Source of the DNA: Taenia hydatigena
Lineage: Eukaryota; Platyhelminthes; Cestoda; Cyclophyllidea; Taeniidae
NCBI GenBank assembly: GCA_036345935.2
Contig: JADWOT020000005.1
Location: forward strand, 7,435,960-7,499,959
DNA: 64,000 bases
Direction of reading: 5' to 3'
The position numbers and the translations under genes are program-made. Of this stretch, positions 1 through 13,900 are shown in pieces (positions within the stretch are counted from its first letter, which is position 1; every line of letters begins with the position of its first letter). The notes below the pieces were generated by a model. That model saw only the letters and a program-made list of their open reading frames with translations, had not been told where the DNA came from and did no database searches.

Positions 1-3000
1 TGGAAACAGCGTTGTCTGCCTTATATCGTGACCGCTTTGTCGATAGTGCTAGTCTAAGTTACAGCCTTCGAGGAAGTGGACAAGCTTTGGTATCCGCCGA
101 AATTGGAATTTCTCTGACACTTTGGCAATGCGATCACAGCGTAGTTTTGAGAGACCTTGCCGACGACGAAAGACGGCATGATAATTGGACAGAATATGCA
201 TTGCTGACATGTAGTAGGACTGAGACTACTGACATAACCCAGAGCCTCGCCCACCCGGCGAAGGTACAATGCCCACGATGCAGAGTTTCTGCTCTACCGA
301 CACTACGAGTAAACCAACCAACGCATTGCATCCAATGTGGCTGTAACTGAAGCAGTATGTCTAGGCACATTTGGCTGTGGAATTGTAGAAGTAGAGGGAG
401 ACGAGAGTAGGGAAAGGAATGAGGCATCGTGGAAATTGTCACATCTGTAGAGGCATACATAGAAGCTTCCTTCACTGATGACGCTGCATCTGTGTGAGTG
501 GTTCTGAGGGTCTCAGTTGCTGTGGCCTACTGGGTGGACAAAGTAGTCTTCTACGAGTGGGCACTGTAGCAAAGAAGACTTTACATTCTAATGCATGATT
601 GTGGAACAGTTGTGCAGAACCACTTGAGATGGTGGAACGCACTAGTTTCATGAAAGTGCGTGGGGTGACAGACTTGGTTGGCATCCTTGACAGTGTGGAC
701 GACGCTTTCTAGCCACCCTTTAATCCGCTCTGCAGTAGAATGAGTGTAAACATCAGTCACCGATGCATACATTTGTTGGAACGATTTGAGAGCGGAATTC
801 GCTGTAGGAGGAGTGTGGAAGCATGTTTATGGTGAGGAATAAGCTATGTTTAGTATATGTCCAGAAATGGAGCACAGTAGTTATTGAAAACAGTGGATTG
901 CGTATGGGGAGCGTGTCAGTGAAGTCTGGAGCAGAGACGCAGAGCAGAAGTGCACAGGGAAGGGCGTCCATCTTGTTCTAACACAGTGTCGATGCCTACT
1001 GCTTAGGAACTTGTGATCAAGGTTGATGGTACCTTCTGAGAAGAGAAGCAAAAATGGTCCTGGAAGAGAGAATTTTTTAAAGGATTTCTAAGACATTTGC
1101 TTGTCAGGTCAAGTGAAGTTATTGTGAGAGTGGAGGTCAACTGGAGATTTTGCTAATTTGTTAAACTTGGGGATGGAATGAAAATGGAGTTATATATAGC
1201 GTTTGATAATCACCGTCAGCCCGGGGTGTCATACTATCACTCTTGAGAAGAGTTCCAATGTACGTTGCTCAACCTGAGGAAATTCACGATCACTAGGAAA
1301 CCTTTTGATTGAAATCTCACGGGTCTGTCTTGGAGCAAAGATGCAACGAATGCAAAGTTTTGTTTGACTACTAGTAGTAAATGTAGAGAATAGTCAGAAT
1401 CTTGATGTCTGAAGGACTGTTAATAGCGACAAAGTCTTCCATCCATTAGAAGTGAGAGGAAATTTAGCGAGATGAAATTATCCAGGCCTAAAATTGTATA
1501 AGCGTCCCGCAACACGCCAGATGGTCTAATGTATAAAACAGATTTTGAGTGTTTGGAAAAAGCTGCCTTTGTCAATTGTGGAGGAATAATTACTTCACAC
1601 GACGTGGCTGAATGGACCAAGGAAACCGGCTGTAGGCATAAAAGGATCGGAGTTAGAACTTAGACCGTCTGTCGGTATGATACAGATCTTTGAACTACTA
1701 CTGACAAACTGAAATTGTCCTATTATGTCACAATTATGGCCTTGAGTTTTATTTGCATACTCTACAATGTTTAAAAAATTTTCTTTTCCTTTTTGCTCTT
1801 AATGAGAATTCGAAACGTGCACTATGTATAACAACCAAACTATTTTACCCTTTTTCTGCCATTATGAATTGACCGCCTGCATAAGAATGCCTGAAATATA
1901 AAACTCATTGTTTTAATGAGTTATATGCTTATGTGCTCATTGGAATAGACGCTTTCAATTCCTAATCGCATAAAACTTTTTAAGCATCGCTTATTCTGAG
2001 CGTTCGGAGCTTGACTGTCTGGTTCAAAAGGATTTAAATGTGACAAGCCAAGATCCCACTAACTCCTGTCAGTCCTTCGGATGCACCACTGTTCTATAGC
2101 AGTGGCTTTTCCATTTGAACCTTTGCATGGAGAACTGAGGGAGGTTTTACTGCGATAAACACAGATGGCGAACTCCGACGTCGAGAGTTCATGAACGCGA
2201 GATTAAAAGGAATCTTGCTGCTAGGCGCTTCATAAATCAAGTTCGCATTCAAACAAATCGTGAGCAGTTGCAGACTCAGCATATTGCTGACACAGATTTA
2301 CCGCGTCTACAGAGAAAGGACTTGTTAGTTTTGGATGTAATTTTTATTGTCTATCCAAGTTTAAAGTGGACAGCGTGGGGGCGTGAAATTGGTCGTCACA
2401 GATGGGTTAGGGAATGAATATAAATTTTATCGAATGTCAGCCGAAGTCATTTTTCAGAGTAGTAACCACACAAAGTATCGCGCTCCGTAGCAATAAAACG
2501 GTGTGTTGATATGCACTGCTCAAATCAAATACTTTATAGTCGAACCCACTCGTGTTGTACCAAGTAGTAAGTCAAACCTATTTTTCCAACAATCCATCAC
2601 TGAATCTCAGTCGTTTTATGTGAGGATAGGAAAATAAACGAGTCAGCAGTAATGTGGCCTACTTCCAAAAGAACAGACCGCATATGCCTTGCGGTATTAT
2701 TAATGGATTAAATCTGATCCCCATCGAACGACACGGCTTGCACTGTCGGAAAACAAATTGTCCGTCCCCTACTTGGAGGTGTCAGGAAAGAATATCGGAA
2801 CGCAAAACGATGGGGAAGACAAGAAGTCGTCATGGTCAATGGTTACGTTCTCCCCTTACCTCAAGTCTCCCTCCACCAGCTATTCAACAAATAACGGCTA
2901 CAGGCAACCAACACATACATCAGAGTAATGGGCTGCGATGGACACCAAGAGCTATCTACGGTCCAAAATAACAACGAAAATATCATGCGCAAAAAGAGGA

Positions 3001-3218
3001 AAAGTCGGCCCTTGTCAGTCACCTCGGATTCTAGTAGGTGTTAACGGCAGTTAACTGGGTTCGAACAAGACGCGTCCAAAGGAGAGAGACTTGACTTATG
3101 GGATCTACTTCTGATTATTTCTGGACAATACACCAAACTTCCCCTAAAGGACTGATACGAACTTCACTTGTTACTAGTCAGTCATGAACAACACTAATTG
3201 AAATGCATTTTTTTGCAG
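1..3218. other. No gene recognised (upstream of SLC4)
   Basis: Contains one R1 repeat copy. The open frames here, up to 113 codons, show no family motif and no convincing splice partners. The missing first exon(s) of the SLC4 gene should lie here or beyond the left edge. Confidence 0.5.
185..290 (+). repeat. Dispersed repeat R1, copy 1
   Basis: Contains the diagnostic box close to CCCACCCGGCGAAGGTACAA, preceded by a TACTGACATAACCCAGAGCC stretch. The same box recurs at nine other places in the window in both orientations. It looks like a degenerate SINE- or MITE-like family. Confidence 0.6.
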
Positions 3219-6200
3219 ACTTAATGGTGCTACAAAGCACTGCAACAACAAATGAACGGTTGGTGAAAGATGTCGTGAAATTTGTGAGGTCGGAAGGCGA
3301 ACTATCAAGTCCTGAAGATCTTCAAAAATTGGAACATGCATTAACAGCCCCTCGATGGCATCCACAGGTCAATCGTCGACAGAGCCTCTACCGCCTGCCG
3401 CGTCTCTCAGTCTCAGGTTTGCTCATTGTTGCAGCTCTTCTGTCCTAACGCAACACTCGTTTTTAATGTAGCCATTGCTGAATAGATGGCATTACAAGTG
3501 TGATTTTGGATGCTTGTGAAAGATCTTTTTATCTATCAAAAGTGATTTCAGGTAATAACTTCTCTTCTACTTTGCCACATTAACTGAGCAGTTAACTCTA
3601 AGCAAGGGAAATTGTCAACTCTGTAGACAATAATAGATTATGCAGTCTAGACTATAACACGCACCCATTTGACTTTGACGTTACTCTGGTTGATACCATG
3701 AGAAATAAAAAATCCAGCATTAAGTGCTCTTTGTATGTAGCTACCGCTACGGTCACATCTAATTTAAAAACTACAGCTTGAAGTTGATTCCCCAATTTTA
3801 GGTCCCGGAAGACGTCTCTCAATTACAACTAGAGTACGTCCAACTATTTTCTAATTTTTTTTGAGGCGGACTCCACAAATTTACTTGTAAAGTACATTAA
3901 AAGCTCCTCCTTTGACTCAAAGAAGATAACATTATGACCTTCTACCCAGAAAATAAATAAAAAACCATGCCTATGGTAAAGCAATTTCAAGTCGCTGGCT
4001 CTCTCTTTACCAGTTGAAGACAAAACGCCTCTGCTCTCTTCTAGACCGAGGATCTTATGGAGTTCACAAACAAGTACCTCTCCGTGTGTCTACCCAGAGG
4101 TGCAGAAGCATGCAGTGTAATGGTTGGATGTTTATCATGTCTCACGAAGCCCCTCTACCTCCTCATTCGACTCACATCGGAACCGGTGCCCAAATTACGG
4201 GGTATGGTGGAGGTGGATGTTGGGATTCGGTTTGTGTTTCTCGCCTTAACACCCACCATGAACGAGGAGAAGGTCATGTATCAAATTGGACGGTGCTTCG
4301 CCACGATGCTCAACGAAAGTGTAAGAGGCTCTCAAAAGTTCGACACTACTAATGCTAATGAAAACTTTAATGACTTCAACAGCTGTGACCTCCAATATAC
4401 ATATTCACTTGCATGCAATAGCTTTAAAAGTGGAACATACTGAGCATTAGTAACCTAAATTTTGGTTGTTTGTTCTTTGGTTAGAAATTTCTCACAGTTT
4501 TAAGGCAAACACAACATCCGGCGGATATTTACAAGGCTGCATTGACCTTCCGACGGGAAGCAGTAGTCATTTCTGGCGGTTATTCAGAGTTACTCAATCG
4601 CAGCGGTGGCATCGATGTGCCTTCTCCTTACGAAAACGAAGTGGAGTTCGAAAGAACCGACCTCGGTAGGCTTAAAATGCGTCCCTTCATTGCTACAATT
4701 TATTCTACTAGAAGTAGTTGTGAGTTAGTCATAGATAGATCAAGTATGACGAGAGTGGAAAAAAATGTCTGGAGTCTAAATGGCTGAATTTAGTCTGTTC
4801 TTTGGCATGCAAAAGTCTCCGTTTTAAGGTGAGTGTAAAAAAGAGCGCTTTAGGCGAGCATCGTTATGTAAGAAAATGCCCCACGTCTTGTTTGTGATGC
4901 CGATGATCTGCTTAGACTAATTTAATTTGAAACTTGCTCTACCTTCCAACAAAAGTGTCCACAAAGTCAATGCATTTTATGGTTTTCTTAATGATTATTA
5001 AATGTTCTTTGCACAGTGTTCGAGGACGTCGTGGATACCACCGCAAAAGACGAGATGACATCGTCTAACTTAAGTTTGCAAATAGACTCGCCAGTTCATT
5101 GCTCCAGCCATTCGTTTAAGCGCCTCTGTCCACCATTCTACGAACTTGTGGGTGGAATCAAGGCTCTCGCCTCTCGAATGCCCAGTGACTACATCGACGC
5201 CTTTACCAAGGACAATGTGGGAACAATGTTGAGCAGTATCCTCTTTATCTACTTTGTCGTATTTGCACCGGCAGTCACTTTTGGAACTTTGATGTGTAAG
5301 TAAGCTTGTGTGTCCTCATAAGAGATAAGCAGGTATTAAATTGTTTGCATAATAATGTGGGCTTAAGTCACAAAGTGGTTGGTAGTACATGTGGGTCTTA
5401 GGAGGGATGAATTCTGGCTCTCATGAAGGAGACCATAAATGGAGAGGTTTATGTTTGACATTAATTATCTTCTTAACCAAGTAAATTCATAGTCGCTAGA
5501 CCATTGCATGGTTTCAATACATTTGGCAACAGAGTTATATTGAAGAGATAGTAATTTAGCGCTCAAGCAATCTTGTGAATGAAAATTGGTTGGACATTAA
5601 GGAACTCCGTAAGTTATCGTTGCCTGCAATGCAAGAATTGTTTACGAAGCGAATCTCACTGAAGCATCTGTAGGAAGTAGGCAAGGGCCTTGATGTATGC
5701 AATTCCACGGTAGCTCGAAATGTTAGCTTAAGCGGATGTAAAAAAGTTGGCTAAATGGTGACATTAAAAATTAAACACGAACAGACTCAATGTTGCACAC
5801 TTGGCTTTCCGATTTGCATACTCATTTCTTTCCTTAAAATGAAAAATGGATGCGCTACGCTAATCAAAGTGGCTAGTTGTCACATGGATCATTTCAATCA
5901 CGTTTTAAAGCGGGCCCATTTAAATAACTGTTCAGGTGCTCTGAGAATTTTTTGAAATTGGAAGAAATCACAGCACCCGGATGAAATGTGCTTTGCCCAC
6001 CTACAGTAGGGTTGAGGGCTATTGGCACGGCCCAGAAGCCAGCATACTCGGAGTGGGTGCAATAGCCGAAGCAAAATAAAGGGTTAAACAATAACGTGTC
6101 TTAGGCTTTCCCCTCTCTTGAGCATCATCTTCGACTCTCCCCTTGGCTGCCATACCGTGCTAGCAATCGCAAAGTTATCGGTGCTGTAACGGAACACCCT

Positions 6201-9200
6201 CGAGCCAGTCATCGCATTCCCATGAAGCTGAGAGTTGGCTTGACTTTAGCATCACTAACCTGTCCTGACAATCCCACTGCGTCTGGAGTTTTGTTATTTA
6301 TGGGAACTGGATTCGGGAACGGCCATCAAGCGTGTTCGTAGCTGGTCGTTCGGGCAATCGCAGACTCTCCTCTCTACAGCATATGCACTTCTTTCGCCTT
6401 CATTAAATTAATCACCTAGCCATAGTAATCAGAACATATGTACTTTGAAATCGGTTTCCTTTCCGCTACCACCAAAGTAATGCACCAAGACTGCCCTGAA
6501 GCCGGAAGGCGACATAATATCTGGGTAGGCTGCGGGTTGCCGACATGCAGTGGGACTTAGAGCTGCTGGGAGTGGCCCGAAGACCGGGTCGCTCGCCGAT
6601 TGAACAATGGCGGGGACATGAAGTAGCCCCTTTACCAAAACAAAAGTCAAACAACCGACGTTTCGCAATAGAATAGCTCTGAAATGATTTGATGTAAAAT
6701 AAGTGCAATAGTTTTGACCGACAAGATGCTAATGTCTGGCCGAGGCTCTTAAAACTGACATATTGAAGAGATAAAGCATCTAGATCACTCTCCTTGATAC
6801 TTTTTAATAGATTACAACTTAGCGTGTTCAAGCATCAAGCAGCATCCGTAAAGACAATTACTTCATTTTTCAATTTCAAAAGGGAATTTTCATGTATCAC
6901 CAAATAGTCGACTTTGGTTCCACAAAGTCTTTTTTCAGTGAGAATGGGCATTTCCAAATTACAAGCCATTTTTTTCTCTGCCCCACAAACTATCCAACCT
7001 CGCTAATGAGCATTTGCACCAGCTGCTTGTTAACAGTCTCCTTCATGTTTAAGTGCTTTTTTTGCACAAATGCAATTTCCCTAGTGAATGAAGTTAATGA
7101 ATCCTACAATATAAGTTTGAACATCTTCGCCACTGGAATCTTCACAATAATCTATTCGCTATTTGCTGGTCAACCGCTGGGAAGCATTGGCCCTTCTGGA
7201 CCCGGATTCATTCTGGAAACCGTTATTGCCGTCGTAGGTCTTTTTTTAAGTGCTAAATAACCCACGTATATTGATATGCTTGCATAAATCCAGTCAAATA
7301 CCGGCTGTAGAAAAGGAGTAAATAACACTAATGTGTACTATTTTAATTGTCTATTCTAGTTAGCCACTCAGTTGGGAGTCGACTATCAGGTGTATCGGTT
7401 TTGGACCGGGATCTACATAGTTGCATTCGGCATTATCCTGATTGCTATGAATCTTTCGTCAACGGTCGTCCATGCTAGACGCTCTCTTGAAGAGATATTT
7501 AGTGCATTCATCTCCCTCTTCCTTATATTAAAAGCTAGTTTTTCAATGTTTCGAGTAAGTGCTAATGAAATACTTAAACCGACTGCAGTTTGCAGACATA
7601 TTTATTGCTGTATTCGAAGGCCTTCTTGCATTTCTTCAGAATATACCTCGTGAAATCTATAAACCAAGCGACTACAATAACACCGGTGAGTTGAAAGAAG
7701 CACTTGCCGGCTCACAAATCGCATCAAGGGCAGCTGTTCAACTCTTTCTGGCATTGTGTATGCTAGTATTTTCACTTCTCATTAACAAACTGAAGAGAAG
7801 TCACCTCTTTCGGCGTACGGTGGGTTGGAATACGAGAGACCTTTTTACACTCACGTGAATGCCAATTGTAAGTCTGTCCTGCCTCACATAGTTCCGCTAC
7901 TGGATCGGAGCGTTTAACGTGCCTCTGGGAATCGTGTTTGTTACCGCTCTAAGTTACATCTTCTTCCCAACTTACCCTATTACTAAGTTGGGCGTTCCAC
8001 CGGCATCACAGGCCGATCCTAGCACTTGGATCACTCTGGTGGATTTCTCCAAGATGACTACCTTCACCACTCCCTCTCCTGCTCTCGTGCATGGCACAGC
8101 GGTTGTCATCGGTTTCTTCTTTTGTCTTCTAATTTTCACGGAAATTGCCCTCAACAGGTGAGAATTTTGGCGAAAATGGTGACAGAAAATATATTCGTTT
8201 GATTATTGGACCAGCTGGTAACGATTTGTGAAGCAGATTTTAAAACAGTGAAGCATCGCGCCTTAGATAGATACCATTTTAAGAACTTCAGGCTGCATGC
8301 GATGATAATGTGAGGTTGTTGCAATGTTCGATTACTAATGTTTAGGAAGCAATCCAATGATGGATGTAGATTTAAAACCTTATGTCATTTTGCACACTTA
8401 CATACATTCCTTTCAAAACCCAATGCTTTTTAAGGTCAAAATTCCTCCAATTTGCACTGCAGTTACTGGATGCCATAAGTGATCTCAAAGCCGATGTGTC
8501 ATTTCAACTATGCCCTGACGCAATGCCTCAGCTAATGAAGTGCATTCATAATGTTGCTGGTTTAAGCTATTTAATCACACCTCACAGATGACATCTAAAC
8601 CTTCCTTATTTTGTTGTAATTGCTTCACAACTCCATGCCTAGAGGGAAGTACGTGTAGAAATGAAGTTCTCACTTCGGAACCATTTGATACAATGTCCAA
8701 GAGCGTGAGGAAGTGTATGGATCAACTTTGCCGTGATCTCGGTATCGTCCTAATACTTGTACTTTGCTGCTTATCATTACTGCATATCTGGAAACTTAGC
8801 CGAAGTAATAGGAAACCAATTGCTTTTCAGTGTGCTTTTTATAAACTGAGGCAGCATGCTTGGGACGTTTGAGCTGAATCATGTGCATTTGAGAGTGAAG
8901 TGGATTTGGAAGTATAACATCACGCTTATCTTCCCATCTAGTATCACGGCCTTGAAGCCGAAAGCGAAGAAACCGAGTCCCTTTGTGATGGACCACGTGT
9001 TGACGGTGGTAGTCTTCCCTCTCATTTCCTGCATCCTCGGTTGGCCTTTTATGTCGGGCGTGCCAGTGCGTACGATCGCCAATACAATGGCCCTCGTCAA
9101 AGTGGACCCACACCCTCCACCGGGCAAACCTGCTGAGTAAGCCACCTACCTTTACAGGCCTCTCTTCTCTCACCTTCCCACCCCTCGACCCCCTGTCACA

Positions 9201-10979
9201 CGCATCAATCATGGGTGAGAGCAATCGTCATGCGATCTGAACGCATGAAGTGGGCCACTCGGGGGTACACTTGATAGGATATGGGCTTTTCACATTCTCC
9301 ACTGCTTTATGCCACCATTGTAATGAAGATAGGGTGCGTGCTAAAGGCAGTGGAACTTTCGTACTTCAAAGCGAACGAAATTGTCGGAGAGAAGGAGCAT
9401 CATGACATCATGACAATTATGGGACCATCTTTGCAATTCACTCCGAAATTAAGGGCAATCCAAATGACGGGTAGTTTGATGCTTGGTACTTTTTGTTATG
9501 CCAAAGTAGGCTGGAGGACCATTTAGCGTCTCTCCTGATAGAGGACATTTTTCGCAAGCAATCAGCCTCCAGGTATCAGGTGAATTTTTTCCCAGTCGCC
9601 TGCTAATGGATTGTGAGGAGAAGGCGTAATGTCTGTCTGAAGCATCTCTCACCAGATACGAGATTAGTTCGTAGCTATAGTTTACGAAGCACATTTTCAC
9701 GTTTAAAAGATTGTTTTAGCTGGTTTGAGTTAATAGGTTACTTGAGACATGGATGAAAGTGATGGTCTATCAGAAATTGGAGCTTAGCTTTTGTAGTAGA
9801 CCTCTTCACTGAGTACTGTAATGAGAATGTGGGAGAATGACTCATAATTTGATGCTATTATGTGCTTTTTGAATCAAATCACGGGTTTATAATGGGAGTC
9901 AGTTCCCATCTCATAATTGATGCATTGAAATCAAGTTTAGGAGATCATAGAAATTTGTTCCCTTTGATGTTTGTCGGCAGAAAAACCGACTACCACAATC
10001 CCAACGCGTGACATTCGGTTCTGTTCTAATTAGCTTTTCTCCTCTTCACGACTTAAATTTTATAGTTAAATAAATTGACTGAATGCCAGATGTCTCCCTT
10101 TGAAAGGTTCGATTTTGTAAGTTCAAGTTAACGACATCACGGAGACCCTGTACGATGGGTTCGAGTTTTTCCACAACTCCAAATCAAGGCTGAAGGGCAC
10201 ATAGTTATTTGTTACGTGAAAATTGAGTGCTTTTGATTATGACCTTGGGATAATGTATTCAAGGCCATAAGAAAATTTCTAGGGTGTTTTGAGCACGCTT
10301 GTGAGCAGAGAGATCCTGCATCCTCCTATAATCATTCAAGTCGAACATACTTATTGCATAACCATCATTTTGGAGGAGCAATAATTGAGCCTACGGATAG
10401 TCCACTTCTCGTGGAAGTCGATATGAACTGTAGGTCATTAGTGGAGCATATTAATTTATCTGTTGCAGAATTATCAGTCTGGTGGAGCAGCGAGTGAGTG
10501 TGCTGATCGTGGGCGTTCTAGTGACAGTGTCCGTATACCTCGGCGACATCCTGCGCCTAATTCCAGTTGCCGCATTGTACGGCATGTTCCTCTACCTTGG
10601 GTTAATTGGACTACGCGGACTTGACAGTGTGAATACCTTGATAGCCCTGCTTACCCGTCGCAAGTACTGGGGTCGATGGGAATTCCTCACCAACCTTCCC
10701 AAGCCTCAACTGGCCGTCATCGTCTCCATCAACTTCGGTGAACTCGCTATTCTAATTATTTTTATTGTTGTGGCCGAGTTTGCTGACGCCAACTATGCCA
10801 CTCTAGCAACTCCCCTCGTACTCATCGGCTCAGGACTTGTGCGGGAATTCCTTCTTCCCAGATGGCAGTGGCTGGCTCCTACACTCGCTAAGGTTCCTCT
10901 TACTATATGGACATATCACACTTTGAACATCTGTTGGATAAGCTACTTTTATAAACGCACAGAAGAGCTGAGTTACTAG
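3219..10979 (+). CDS. SLC4-family anion/bicarbonate transporter, 5' end not found
   Basis: Ten exons join in frame: 3219-3367, 4045-4318, 4498-4665, 5017-5295, 7085-7233, 7360-7554, 7589-7819, 7892-8157, 8942-9136 and 10469-10979 (804 residues visible). The first four give an SLC4-type cytosolic domain (IGRCFATML-like motif). Membrane segments follow: PSDYIDAF and SILFIYF..APAVTFGTL (TM1), LFAGQPLGSIGPSGP (TM3 region), EEIFSAFISLF (TM5 region), VPVRTIANTMALV, and EQRVSVLIVGVLV ending at AALYGMFLYLGLIGLRG. YNNTG is a likely N-glycosylation site in the large outer loop. The family exchanges or cotransports bicarbonate/chloride at the plasma membrane. The last helices most resemble anion exchangers (AE type), but substrate and Na+ dependence cannot be read here. 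The first exon starts with two bases of a split codon, so at least one upstream exon is missing. The stop at 10977-10979 is taken as the end, and the acidic DADD-type tail of vertebrate AEs is absent. Confidence 0.88.
5985..6085 (+). repeat. Dispersed repeat R1, copy 2
   Basis: Has CTACAGTAGGGTTGAGGGCT followed by GGCACGGCCCAGAAGCCAGC and GGTGCAATAGCCGAAGCA, inside the 5296-7084 intron of the SLC4 gene. Confidence 0.6.
6535..6620 (+). repeat. Dispersed repeat R1, copy 3 (degenerate)
   Basis: Has CATGCAGTGGGACTTAGAGC, then GTGGCCCGAAGACCGGGTCG and GAACAATGG, aligned with the other copies but more diverged. It lies in the same SLC4 intron about 450 bp from copy 2. Confidence 0.45.
7555..7588 (+). 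other. 34-nt intron inside the SLC4 gene
   Basis: The intron starts GTAAGTGC and ends CTGCAG. Exons on either side are in phase 0. Reading through without splicing leaves the frame that continues at 7589. The flanking protein is EEIFSAFISLF..SMFR before and FADIFIAVFEGLL after. Both sides resemble the same SLC4 TM5 region, so an alternative splice cannot be excluded. Confidence 0.7.
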
Positions 10980-13900
10980 TCAATTGGAAGACGATGCTCA
11001 TCTCACTCTTACTAATAGTATTAGAGCTTATTTTGTAGGTTGATTTTAAGGTCTGGCATGCCCTACATTGCCTTGAGCGATAAGCTGGACATTGAAGTGG
11101 GGTGTGGAGGTGCGTATCGTTGAAGTGTCTCAGTTATGCCATTTTAAAGTAGGTTTATAATACACATTCAAGAGACAGAAAATTGGTAACATGGCCTGAT
11201 ACCATTGCTTTACTGTAGTTTCGGAAGCCTCTTTACAGTAATGCGTCCAGTTGCAACACATCGTTCGATCACAGTTATAGATTTAACGCAACTAATTCCC
11301 TAAAAACGTAGAAAGGAATGAAGCGCTTACCTCTAGGTGCCGGTTTTGAACCATAGCGTGCAGATCAAAAGGTCGCATTCATCCATCGGAAGGGCTGCGT
11401 TGGCAGTTCAAACGGACTTCAATTCAATGGAAAGCAGCTCCTAAGTCGTCTTATTAATTAATAATTATGAATTCCCAAACGATGATGGCGGCCGAAATGG
11501 GGGCCGTTTTATTAGCTATAAAAGGAATGGAGACTGAAAGTTCTAGCTATTCACAAAGGCGATTGTCAATTTTCCACAAGGTGTACAACGCGCATGCCCT
11601 ACGGTGTACGGGAAAATTTAAACTGGTAGCGGTGTTTGTCATTTTTTAAAGCCGATCTTTAGTGAGGTGGTCATACGGTTTATTAGCCAACCTGAAGTAA
11701 TGAAATGGCAGCTTAGCCAGGGTGAAACGTAGAATTTGGAGAAAAAACTGTTGCCCATTTCTCTAGATTACCTTTTATGGGTTATGGGCCTGAATCTATC
11801 AGTTTGAAGGAATCTAATTTTTCCCACACCGAGCTTAGCTTAGCTGTAGTTTGTGCGGCATTACATTTCAATCGAGAATTAGCAATGTTCCCTACTGTCC
11901 CGTTAAGGTATTCCCCAAATTATGGAATGATAAATTCATTTTGCCATTCCAAATAATATCCAAATTTAAAGCTTTAACCTAATTATCTATTAAGATATCT
12001 CATCCTGATTCTCCCTTAAGCAGGTGAAAGATAACCTCAGCTGACTAAGACATCCTAAGGGTCCTTAGGAAAATCAAAGTCCTGCACTTGTATGCAGCGT
12101 TTTGTCGACATTCAGAAATCCTCCATACCCTTCCATTGTAGTACGACAAACGCTGTCTGCCTGCACATCCTAAAGATACCGAGACGGACAAGTCGGAAGC
12201 GTCGCTTCCAGATAAAAATGGTCACCTCTCCTCCGTTGAGACGCTGATCTTCTAAATGGTACCAACTTGACTCTCCACTAACGCCTCGTCATCGTCACAC
12301 CTCTCTTACTCATGAACGCACACACTGCACACACAAACAGAAACACACCCATATATTCCTACGCACAGACACACCACATCCCATCACCTCCGACTCCTTA
12401 TCACACTCACACCTTAAACCAGAGGGACCATTGTATTTTATTTACCTATTTTGTATCTTTGCCTTCATAAATCCTTCTATCACTTTGTGTTTACTATGCA
12501 GAGAGGAATTGTGAAACCATATGAGCAGTAGGCGATGGTAATGGTACGAGTACCTCCCCCACATATACTTCTAAATTTATGCAAATATATGAGAGTGCTG
12601 TATTCAAAATGACCGATAATGACATAGATTTGCTAATTGATAAGAGAAGGCGTAAAGGTAGTTGTCACACTCATAAATGTTGGAGAATGTCGTTTACTCA
12701 ACGCGCATTGTCGCCAGGCCTGAGAAGCCACCTTTGCATACTTGCGCACTTGGAGCGGCAGATCTCCAAACGCTTCGACTATAAAAATGTGTACCTGTTT
12801 TACCTTGCCGTGTGATTTTATGACTGTATCCTGCGTTGGTGTTATCAACGACCTTTCATGCAAATAGGCACAAAATATCCTAATAAATCGGAACAAACTC
12901 ATAAAAGGGTTGATTAGTATGGAATAGAATCAGCTTATTTAGCAACGGGTATTCCTTCGCCTTCAGATTTGATTAATGCATAACCAGTGAAACACGAAGC
13001 AGATAAACTCAATGCGGCATGATCAAAGGGTATTCGCTATCACTACTGATATCTCAAGGAAGAGCCGATCACTCCGACAACCGGTTTCTTTGCTTCTCCT
13101 TCCCAAACTATTTCATTGCCTCTTAATCAAATGTGTCACGTATGTGTGGCAAACATAGTTAGGTAAGGGTATTTGAGCGCCACCTATAAAGTAGCGTACA
13201 CCCTGAACATTAGAATCAAACCTCGCAACCACAACTGCATGGCCGCTCGGAGACGTATCATTATCTGCGGTCGTCACTCAATGATCGCCTCCACGACGGC
13301 AATGCAGCACTACACCTACCAAGAGAGATTGGACACTTCATTAGGATGCAACGACAGCCCACCTAACATTCCTATACGAGTGAATAGGATACCATCCATT
13401 GAAGCATAACTCCTGAACGTCAGTCGTTCAGATCGGTGGAACCGTGCATCAATACAACGATCATCAATCCGCACATGGTTTGGACTGCTACATTAATTAG
13501 TTATAGCAGATGAAGAGGTGTAACACTCTCTGACATTGGCTGTTGCAGCTGAGGTGCAGGGCTGATAAAGATGCTCCGTAATTTAATGCAGTGAACAAGT
13601 GCCTACGCTGTTCGAAGATGTTCAACGATCGGCACGATGTGCCAACATTTTTCTAGTCGCAAGGCGTCAGTCGTTTGGAGGGATATGCACCAGTGGAGAT
13701 AGAAGGCGTTCCAACTATGCACCTTGGAGTCAACCGCTCATTCAGAACACTTCATGAGTATTCCCAGTCGATTGCTGCATCCATATTCGACTGCTATTCA
13801 CCGGCGAAATGCAATGAATAATGCTAATGATTCCTGCAAAGTGTGTAATGCTTATGTTATTTGAACATAACTCCGTAGGTGAGAGGTGCTGCAACTAATT

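Noticed and set aside
12..475. Overlapping open frames on both strands at the left edge
   Set aside because: They run across an R1 repeat copy, match no family and have no splice context.
8796..9224. 142-codon minus-strand frame
   Set aside because: Antisense of the SLC4 exon at 8942-9136.
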